Origin: JBDTRY01 sp039931435
GTDB lineage: Bacteria > Acidobacteriota > Thermoanaerobaculia > Gp7-AA8
Assembly (NCBI GenBank): GCA_039931435.1
Contig: JBDTRY010000118.1
Span: forward strand, 1 to 11,112
Direction of reading: 5' to 3'
DNA length: 11,112 nt
Position numbers and translations under genes: made by a program. A model generated the notes under the pieces. It did not search any database and was not told the DNA's origin. It worked only from the letters and a program-made list of their open reading frames with translations. This document shows positions 1 to 5,547 of this stretch, one piece after another. Numbering within the stretch: the first letter of the stretch is position 1; each line of letters starts with the position of its first letter.

Positions 1-2
1 GG

Positions 3-1490
3 CGCAACGTCGGACGCGGCGTCAAATCCGAAAAGGATCGCGGCCGATGGGGCCTTGGAAAGGCCGTGTTCTCAGTTGCCTCACGTGTGCGAACAGTTTT
101 CGGTCTCACAAAACGAGCGGACGACGGGCGTACCCTGCTCCTCGGGCAATCCGTTCTCCGCATTCACAGCCTGGACGGACACAAATATTCACCGTACGGC
201 TTCTACGGACACTTCAGGGGCGAGCTGCCGCTACCCATCGAGGCATCTCCCCTTTCCGAGACATTCCAGTCCGATTTCCGGATCACGCGCAGCGGCGAGC
301 CCGGCCTTTCCCTGGTCATTCCCTGGTTCCGGCAATCCGAGATTCCCGTCGATGGGTTGATTCGTTCACTCATCAGCCAATACTTCTACCCGATTCTGCG
401 CGGGGATCTCGTCGTTGAGGTCGAATCAAAAGACGTCCAGGAGACGCTAGCCGCGAAAACGTTGCAGAAAGCGATCAAACGCTACTCCGACGCAGGGAGC
501 GGGCGTGACTCGGCGGCACATCTCTGCCAGCTCACTCGCTGGGCACTGAGCGTGGAGCCGGAGGACTACGTCATCCTTCGTCCACCGGACCCGGGCGCTT
601 CGCCGCGCTGGACCGAAGACTTCGTCTCGCCACAGCAGATGCTGGCGTTGCGCAGTCGTATCGAGAGCGGACAGCCGGTCGCGCTTCGTGTGCCGCTGGC
701 CGTGAAACGAAAAGGGCGCACCGCCCTCTCGTTCTTCAACGTTTTCATGCAGCGCGACGACCCTCTCAGGCGTGGCGAGCATCATTTCATCCGCCGGGGA
801 ATCACCATTCCTGACATTCGCTCCAATCGCCAGAAAGCGGTACGGGCGCTACTCGTCGTGGACGACGAGGCCCTGTCCGGCCTTCTCGGTGATTCCGAGA
901 ATCCGGCCCATTCCGACTGGTCCGAGCGAGCCGACAAAGTAAAAGCAAATTACGATCACGGCCCTACGACCGTTCGCTACGTCAAGAACGCCATCGAATA
1001 CCTTGCCGGGATCCTGCTCCAGCCGCCGCAGGCACCCATACGCGATCTTCTCAGCGACTTCTTCAAGATCACCGCTCCGGAGAGCGGACGTCGAACAGGT
1101 TTAAAGAAGAGCCCGCCCTCGGAGCCGGTGCCCGTGATTCCTGCCGTCCCCCGTAGCCTGAGGCTTCAGCCGTCTCAGGGCGGCTTTGTCATCACTGGTG
1201 ACGGGGGCGAGGGCGGCGCTGGCGAGGCCTTCCGTCCGGTTTCCTACCGCGTCGAAACTGCCTACCGCGTCCGCCACGGCGACCCGTTTCGGCGCTATGA
1301 CCCGCTGGACTTCGCCATCGGCGAAGGCAGCGTACAGATTGACGAGCGATCGCTAGAAGTCTCGAAGATTGACGGGAACAAAATCGAGTTCACATCGACC
1401 GCTTCCGATTTCCGTCTGCAGGTCGATGGCTTCGATCCTCACCGCGATCTGGTCATCCGCATCGAAGAGGAGCGGCAGGATGCGCCGTAA
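3..1490 (+). CDS. GHKL (MutL/MORC/HSP90-type) ATPase, 5'-truncated by window edge
   Basis: The frame is open from the first bases of the window, so the start lies upstream; the internal ATG at 66 is not the real start. About 495 residues are visible. The first 20 (nt 3-62) carry a G2-box-like segment ending GRWGLGK, the glycine-rich ATP lid of Bergerat-fold ATPases. A mixed alpha/beta region follows, comparable to the S5/transducer part of MutL and MORC proteins; residues such as HHFIRRGITIP and LGDSENPAHSDW (about nt 777-920) resemble bacterial conflict-system members as I remember them. A proline-rich linker (about nt 1100-1155) leads to a beta-rich C-terminal domain. MORC-like GHKL ATPases are known from restriction-modification operons, where they are thought to act as ATP-driven DNA clamps; that role here is inferred. 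It overlaps the next gene by 11 bases. The missing N-terminus should hold the catalytic Glu and Asn motif. Confidence 0.8.
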   Translation, partial: RNVGRGVKSEKDRGRWGLGKAVFSVASRVRTVFGLTKRADDGRTLLLGQSVLRIHSLDGHKYSPYGFYGHFRGELPLPIEASPLSETFQSDFRITRSGEPGLSLVIPWFRQSEIPVDGLIRSLISQYFYPILRGDLVVEVESKDVQETLAAKTLQKAIKRYSDAGSGRDSAAHLCQLTRWALSVEPEDYVILRPPDPGASPRWTEDFVSPQQMLALRSRIESGQPVALRVPLAVKRKGRTALSFFNVFMQRDDPLRRGEHHFIRRGITIPDIRSNRQKAVRALLVVDDEALSGLLGDSENPAHSDWSERADKVKANYDHGPTTVRYVKNAIEYLAGILLQPPQAPIRDLLSDFFKITAPESGRRTGLKKSPPSEPVPVIPAVPRSLRLQPSQGGFVITGDGGEGGAGEAFRPVSYRVETAYRVRHGDPFRRYDPLDFAIGEGSVQIDERSLEVSKIDGNKIEFTSTASDFRLQVDGFDPHRDLVIRIEEERQDAP

Positions 1491-2235
1491 GCTCAACTTC
1501 ACGAACCGCAAACCGATCGCCAGGACGCGGGTTCAGATCGCTCTTCACCGTGACGACGGCGTGCTGGCCTTCGATGCTGAGATCGACCTCAGTGGGCTGA
1601 AACTCGACCCCGACTCGATCGTCCTGGTGGAGGCCTTCTACCGCACGTCGATCATGCGCTTTCCCTGGGGAACCGTAGGCCGGCCGGTCACGCCCGACTC
1701 CCGCTCACTTCATGACATCGATACCGATCGCGTCGTGCACTTCAGGATCAAGGTCGTTGCCGGGGATGGCTCCGGGAGAATCGTGGCCATGGCCGATGAC
1801 ATCACGGTGACCGGCGGCAGCGACGGCATGAACGAGATGAGCCTGCTGCCCGTGAACTTCGTCGAGCTCGGAGAGTTGCCGTGGCGTGTGGACTTTGGAG
1901 TTTCCGGAACGACACTGGAGATCAACCGGAGCATTGATGACGTGGAGACGCTCGTGCGCAGTGACGCACGCGTGGCCGGATTGCTCTTCCCTGCAGCGGC
2001 GCGGGAGATCCTCGTACGCATCCTTCTCGTTGACGGGTACGTGGTCGACGAAGAATCCGAGGAGTGGTGGGCAGGGTGGATGCGGTGGGCGGCGGCGTTC
2101 GCCACGTTTCCGCTACCGGCAGAAACGGATCCCGACGGCAGGCTGCTGTGGATCGACGACGTTCTGCGGGAATTCTGCGCCCGCCACGAATTCTCGAAAC
2201 AGTTCAACAGCACCGTGGAAGCCGGGACCACCTGA
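1480..2235 (+). CDS. conserved hypothetical protein, GHKL operon second gene
   Basis: This is a 251-residue protein of unknown function. The start at 1480 is chosen because AGAGGAG lies about seven bases upstream and the frame then overlaps the ATPase stop by 11 bases, which suggests translational coupling; the longer open frame upstream of 1480 is only overlap with the previous gene. The N-terminal half looks beta-rich (alternating segments such as RVQIAL and FDAEIDLSGL, then VLVEAFYRT), possibly an immunoglobulin-like or other beta-sandwich domain. The C-terminal half is more helical, with the acidic, tryptophan-rich stretch EESEEWWAGWMRW. No signal peptide, membrane segment or nuclease motif is visible. 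Its fixed place between the ATPase and the third gene suggests a structural or substrate-recognition partner of the ATPase; this is inference from context only. Confidence 0.75.
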   Translation: MRRKLNFTNRKPIARTRVQIALHRDDGVLAFDAEIDLSGLKLDPDSIVLVEAFYRTSIMRFPWGTVGRPVTPDSRSLHDIDTDRVVHFRIKVVAGDGSGRIVAMADDITVTGGSDGMNEMSLLPVNFVELGELPWRVDFGVSGTTLEINRSIDDVETLVRSDARVAGLLFPAAAREILVRILLVDGYVVDEESEEWWAGWMRWAAAFATFPLPAETDPDGRLLWIDDVLREFCARHEFSKQFNSTVEAGTT

Positions 2236-2954
2236 TGCCGGTTCTGCGCTCGCTGAATGAAACCGGAATCGAGCGATTCAGGCAGTTTCTGCGGCTGGTG
2301 CGGGGAGGGCAGTCCGTGTCCTCACCCGCGTTCACATTTGACGATATCTGCGCCCTGCCGGTAAGTGCCACGATCCGGGTGGAGCAGAAGCAGTTCGCCA
2401 CGAAATTCGAGATGACTGCATACCTGCAGCGGGTTCTCGAGAAGGTGGACAGGCCGGATCTTCTCGAGGATGCCGGGCTGTGGAGTTGGCTGGCTCTGTT
2501 CTACTTCGATCTCATTGCGCCGGAGCGCGGCGGCCAGCGACGGCCGCGCGAGGACTACCACTACATTCTTGTTTCAGGAGGGGATCGCGCCAGCGGCTGG
2601 TATTTGAACCGCCATCTCATTGCCGGACCGTGGGAGCTGTTCCGCCGTCACGGAATCCACTCGCGGGTACTCCTCAGTGGCTCGCCGGACGAGCACGGAA
2701 AGTTCATGTATGACCTGGCCTGGCGCACGGATCTCGTCTCCAACCGCGGGCTGCTCGAAGCGGTGGACCGACTCTATTTCGACGAAGAAGCGAATCGACC
2801 GAAACGGGGAGCGACCTCCCGAACGATCCCCGGAAACCTGCGCCGGCTGATCGCCGTACTCCAGCAGCTTGATTTCAATTTCGACCTGCAGGGAATGACC
2901 GCACAGAGAATCCTGGAGCTGCTGCCGCCGGAGTTCGATCGCTGGAAGAAATGA
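2235..2954 (+). CDS. conserved hypothetical protein, GHKL operon third gene (possibly DUF6339-like)
   Basis: This is a 239-residue soluble protein. Its ATG shares the A of the preceding TGA (TGATG, 2233-2237), a classic termination-reinitiation junction, so it should be made in proportion to its neighbour. Visible features are an N-terminal helical segment with a run RFRQFLRLVRGG, a tryptophan-rich centre (LWSWLALFYFD), a motif HYILVSGG followed by YLNRHL, and the conserved-looking YDLAWRTDLVSNRGLLEAVDRLYFD near residues 158-181. No catalytic motif is obvious. The layout recalls DUF6339-type proteins that I remember next to GHKL ATPases, but that match is unverified. The context makes it a third component of the same complex or system. 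About 380 bases of repeats follow before the convergent gene. Confidence 0.75.
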   Translation: MPVLRSLNETGIERFRQFLRLVRGGQSVSSPAFTFDDICALPVSATIRVEQKQFATKFEMTAYLQRVLEKVDRPDLLEDAGLWSWLALFYFDLIAPERGGQRRPREDYHYILVSGGDRASGWYLNRHLIAGPWELFRRHGIHSRVLLSGSPDEHGKFMYDLAWRTDLVSNRGLLEAVDRLYFDEEANRPKRGATSRTIPGNLRRLIAVLQQLDFNFDLQGMTAQRILELLPPEFDRWKK

Positions 2955-3011
2955 CACGAGCCGGGAGCGAGAAAACAATTCAAGCGCACTTCAGGCTGAC
3001 GTACAAGCCTT

Positions 3012-3227
3012 GACGCCGCAGGCGTGACCTGGACGCCGGAGGAGTGACCTTAACGCCGCAGGCGTGACTTGACGCCGCAGGCGTGACCTTGACGCCGGAA
3101 GCGTGACCTTAACGCCGCAGGCGCGACCTTGACGCCGGAGGCGCGACCTTGACGCCGGAGGCGCGACCTTGACGCCGGAGGCGCGACCTAGACGCCGGAC
3201 GCGCGACCTTGACGCCGGAGGCGTCAC
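3012..3227. repeat. tandem array of ~11 copies of a 20-bp hairpin unit
   Basis: Units begin at 3012, 3032, 3052 (19 bp), 3071, 3091, 3111, 3131, 3151, 3171, 3191 and 3211. The consensus is GACGCCGGAGGCGYGACCTT; the units at 3131 and 3151 are identical. Each unit holds an inverted repeat ACGCC/GGCGT or CGCC/GGCG around a three-base loop that is always GGA or GCA. Upstream copies mostly have GCA loops and GTGAC ends, and downstream copies GGA loops and GCGAC ends, so the array appears to have grown by local duplication. There are no spacers, so it is not a CRISPR. It lies between two convergent genes. Confidence 0.95.
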
Positions 3228-3310
3228 AAAAATTAGCCGGGCGGTCGCCGCAGCGACCCCGGAATCCCGCCGCCATCACGAACCCATTTCGCCGCACCCC
3301 GGAGGGGTGC
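3211..3310. repeat. 100-bp composite of three hairpins, copy A
   Basis: The last array unit also begins this composite. In order it has GACGCC-GGA-GGCGTC (3211-3225), an ATTAGCCGGGCGG segment (from 3232) running into a GGTCGC...GCGACC hairpin that lacks one G compared with copy B, then a perfect 7-bp hairpin GCACCCC-GGA-GGGGTGC (3294-3310). Copy B at 5186-5287 has the same three parts in the same order and orientation. First-to-last-hairpin spacing is 83 bases here and 84 there. The final hairpin lies just downstream of the stop of the minus-strand gene at 3338. It could slow transcription, but it has no T-run, so I do not call it an intrinsic terminator. Confidence 0.88.
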
Positions 3311-3337
3311 CGGAAGAACGCTGGCTCATGACACCGA

Positions 3338-3994
3338 TCACGAACCTGTCAGCGCTTCAACGATCTCCCCGAACCGCTCGCAGTTCGCCTCGCTAATGGT
3401 CGGATTCTGAACGCTCCTGGTCGTGCCTATGCGTCGATAGCCCTTGAGACGAGGCACCACTTCGATCCACATCTTCTTCGATCGCATGACCACGACCAAC
3501 GCTCCTCGGTCCAGCGCAGTCTCCACGAGATCGAACGAGTACTGCTGCGACGGGACCCGCAGCTTCCCGCCCCCGAACCTCACGCTGTGGTACGGGAACA
3601 GCTCCACACAGAGGACGTTCTGCGCCACGCGCATCGCTCCGAACTGATCGATGAGCGGACGAAGCTTGCGACTCCACCATCGATGTCCCGGCCCATCATT
3701 CGCCGGATCGAGAAGAAAGAATGGATAGGGCTGCGACTCATGCCGCAGGCACTTCCGTGATGATTCGACGAACTGCGGCAGTTTGTGAAGCTGGAGATCC
3801 TGTTCGGTAAATCCTGGATTCAGATTCAGCAGCACGACCGGAGCGTCAGGCGATCCGAGAAACGGCTCCGGCACGATCTCTGTCCGTATCCGGTGCTGCT
3901 CCTGCGCGTGTGCGTTGAACGTCTCGATCGCCGCACGATCCGAGTCGAGCACATACGGCGCAGTCGGCGGCAATGTGAGCCATGGGGTATGCAT
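3338..3994 (-). CDS. hypothetical protein, possible uracil-DNA-glycosylase-like fold
   Basis: This is a 218-residue protein starting at ATG 3994-3992, with a strong AAAGGAG Shine-Dalgarno sequence about seven bases upstream. The order of motifs suggests an alpha/beta fold like the uracil-DNA-glycosylase superfamily. A strand-loop VVLLNLNPGF (residues 53-62) sits where those enzymes have the catalytic GxDPY/GEAPG loop. PYPFFLLDP (89-97) and VLCVELFPYHS (127-137) could be the core strands. QNPTISEANC (196-205) sits where the HPSP-type second motif would be. Neither motif matches a known UDG catalytic signature, so enzyme activity is uncertain; it could also be an unrelated conserved protein. 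It lies 75 bases downstream of the HNH endonuclease gene on the same strand, so the two are probably co-transcribed. A base-excision or modified-base function beside a restriction-type nuclease would make sense, but is inferred. Confidence 0.7.
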   Translation of the reverse strand: MHTPWLTLPPTAPYVLDSDRAAIETFNAHAQEQHRIRTEIVPEPFLGSPDAPVVLLNLNPGFTEQDLQLHKLPQFVESSRKCLRHESQPYPFFLLDPANDGPGHRWWSRKLRPLIDQFGAMRVAQNVLCVELFPYHSVRFGGGKLRVPSQQYSFDLVETALDRGALVVVMRSKKMWIEVVPRLKGYRRIGTTRSVQNPTISEANCERFGEIVEALTGS

Positions 3995-4069
3995 CTCGAA
4001 TCTCCTTTTCGCGTTCCAGGAATCGTCGCCGGAGCCCGACGCCTCCCAGACATTGGAAGATGGGAAGCA

Positions 4070-4969
4070 TCAGGAGCCCGCTACCGGCCAGTACTGCTCA
4101 TCGGCCGGCAGGGTCAATGGCTTTCCGTCAAACAACAGCAACATGGATTGCTCTCCCGATCCAGCGGCGAACCCAGTGGGTAGCTCAACGCGCACGCGAT
4201 ATTCTGAGTCATAGCGCAGGATTCGTGCGTCGAATGCACGATGATGGGTTGCGCAGAGACTCAGCCCCTCGTTCACATTCAGCGTATTCTTGGCATCGCG
4301 ATCGGGAATGATGTGCGCGGCATCCAGCAACGGCCGAAGCCTGAGAACACAGACCGCGCAACGCTCGCGGTAAACCTGAAGAATTTGATTCCTGAACTTT
4401 GCCTGATGCAGGCGCCTCTCCACCTGCGTCACGACGTACTGCTTATCGAGTTGTGCAATCTGAAACAGCGCCTCGCTGTGCCGCTCGACAATCTCAGGAC
4501 GGTGACCGGAGAGATCGACAAGAAACTGCCGATCTGAATCGCTCCAGCCAGCGATGTAGACGGGCGCGAAGACTTCGTATTCGGGTTTCGGTTTTCCCTT
4601 AAGCTGCAGAAGGTAGACGAGTGGCAGTTCCCTCTCTGCGCACTGCTTCAATCCATCGTTCTCATAGTCCCGTCCAGCAGGCGCGAAGTCATAGAGAATC
4701 TGACTTCCACCGATCACCTCATCCATGTAAGGTGAAGCGAGCGTGGATCGGATCGAGATCGGCTCGCTCAATTCCTTGGGTTTGAAGACACCCTGCGCAC
4801 CGCGCAGAAATATCCACTGGCCACCGGAAGGAAAACGCGCCAACTCCGCCTCAGGGACCGCAACCCACTTCTCGCGCAGTGACAGCGCATACGCGATCGC
4901 ATCCAGCCGAATGCGGATCTCAGGAAGCATAAGGTGATAGTACCTGGTCAGGAGAAAGAGGGGCCACAT
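4070..4969 (-). CDS. HNH endonuclease, predicted restriction-type (COG3440-like)
   Basis: This is a 299-residue protein. The C-terminal domain is a clear HNH nuclease: CAVC (C204, C207), then DAAHI with H219, then NEGLSLC (to C239) and THHRAFD (H242, H243). This is the ordinary beta-beta-alpha metal arrangement, with the two cysteine pairs likely binding zinc. The N-terminal part, with QGVFKPKELSEPISI (about 59-73) and LPLVYLLQLKG then YEVFAPVYIAGW (about 115-142), matches the recognition domain of the predicted restriction endonuclease family, some members of which cut modified DNA. The substrate here is unknown. The start is uncertain: ATG at 4969 has only a weak AAGTGGA upstream, and ATG at 4930 (MLPEIRI) gives a better family length but has no clear ribosome-binding site. 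The gene heads a probable two-gene unit with the UDG-like gene at 3338-3994. No cognate methylase is adjacent, which fits a modification-dependent or solitary enzyme. Confidence 0.88.
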   Translation of the reverse strand: MWPLFLLTRYYHLMLPEIRIRLDAIAYALSLREKWVAVPEAELARFPSGGQWIFLRGAQGVFKPKELSEPISIRSTLASPYMDEVIGGSQILYDFAPAGRDYENDGLKQCAERELPLVYLLQLKGKPKPEYEVFAPVYIAGWSDSDRQFLVDLSGHRPEIVERHSEALFQIAQLDKQYVVTQVERRLHQAKFRNQILQVYRERCAVCVLRLRPLLDAAHIIPDRDAKNTLNVNEGLSLCATHHRAFDARILRYDSEYRVRVELPTGFAAGSGEQSMLLLFDGKPLTLPADEQYWPVAGS

Positions 4970-5185
4970 TCCACTTGATTCGTGCCCGGAACGAGATGAA
5001 TTGGAAGTCAGTCCAAGGATCAGAAAAGGCGCGCGCTCGTCGTTGCAGACTTCCTTCCCGCCGCGCGAGGAGAGGGTCAGGTGGAGGGCCTTTGTCGAAC
5101 TTTGAAAAAAAGAATCAGCCGTCCTCTTAATTCTTCAGTCGAAATCATCCGGGTCGGCGAAAGGTGTTCTAGAGTTGCGCGCAAT
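4970..5185. other. gene-free upstream region of the HNH unit
   Basis: No supported gene occurs between 4970 and 5547. The part before the composite repeat should hold the promoter of the HNH/UDG-like unit, but I cannot identify convincing -35 and -10 boxes. It contains a short perfect inverted repeat TTGGA-N6-TCCAA (5001-5016), 31 bases upstream of the HNH start, and an A-rich tract (5103-5112). The remainder, 5288-5423, shows nothing recognisable apart from an AT-richer stretch around 5366-5400. Confidence 0.5.
5001..5016. promoter_or_regulatory. candidate operator: TTGGA-N6-TCCAA inverted repeat
   Basis: This is a perfect 5-bp inverted repeat with a 6-base centre, located 31 bases upstream of the HNH endonuclease start codon. 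A dimeric repressor site would fit the need to control a toxic nuclease. The repeat is short enough to occur by chance, and no regulator gene is adjacent. Confidence 0.2.
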
Positions 5186-5287
5186 CGACGCCGGAGGCGT
5201 CGCAGACATTAGCCGGGCGGTCGCCGCAGGCGACCCCCGGATCATGTAAGCCCCTCTTGGAAATGCTGAAGCACCCCGGAGGGGTGC
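5186..5287. repeat. 100-bp composite of three hairpins, copy B
   Basis: This is the second copy of the composite at 3211-3310, in direct orientation and without the tandem array. It has a 7-bp stem CGACGCC-GGA-GGCGTCG (5186-5202), then a 22-base segment beginning ATTAGCCGGG (5208-5229) identical to 3232-3253. That segment opens a long hairpin: CCGGG and GGTCGCC pair with GGCGACC and CCCGG around a GCA loop, with one bulged C (about 5213-5240). The element ends in GCACCCC-GGA-GGGGTGC (5271-5287). This copy preserves the middle hairpin that has decayed in copy A. Confidence 0.88.
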
Positions 5288-5423
5288 CAGAGGCGAAGCA
5301 TCACGAGCTGTCGCGCTACACGCACGGCCGCGCGTTCGGCCCATCCCCGCCCGCCCGGAGTGAGATGAACTACGAATTACGATGAAGAATTCAGAATGAA
5401 GAGGGACATGCGTTCCCGAAAAC

Positions 5424-5460
5424 CTCCCTTCTTCCCGCGGGAGGGCGCCAGGGGTGAGGG
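5424..5460. repeat. dispersed palindromic intergenic element (CCTCCC...CCCGCGGG...GGTGAGGG type)
   Basis: The element has a 10-bp perfect palindrome TCCCGCGGGA (5433-5442), and an alternative pairing of CCTCCC (5424-5429) with GGGAGG (5439-5444). It is followed by GCGCCAGGGGTGAGGG. Elements of this general form recur in intergenic DNA of many GC-rich bacteria. Only one copy is in this window, so its repeat nature rests on recognition, not on comparison here. Confidence 0.5.
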
Positions 5461-5547
5461 TCCCGCTTGCGACGCATCCGTGACGAAAATCATGAAACTC
5501 GGCGCTGCCGCCTGAGCAAGAGAGTACTTATAAGAACGGCGATCAAG

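Noticed and set aside
1369..1479. N-terminal extension of the second gene in the GHKL operon
   Set aside because: It lies wholly within the ATPase coding frame. ATG 1480 has a good ribosome-binding site and gives a short coupled overlap.
66..1490. ATG at 66 as the true start of the GHKL ATPase
   Set aside because: The same frame is open upstream to the window edge and encodes the essential GRWGLGK lid motif before position 66.
2991..3227. 78- and 62-codon minus-strand frames across the tandem array
   Set aside because: The translation is only the 20-bp unit read in three frames (repeating ASRSRLRR and GVKV), with no initiation signal.
3012..3227. Possible CRISPR array
   Set aside because: Units are 20 bp with no intervening unique spacers, and no cas gene is present.
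3294..3310. Intrinsic terminator for the UDG-like gene
   Set aside because: The hairpin is strong, but no T-run follows on either strand, and the same hairpin occurs in copy B away from any gene end.
5135..5344. 69-codon minus-strand frame over composite copy B
   Set aside because: It is made of repeat sequence, has no ribosome-binding site, and encodes a low-complexity peptide.
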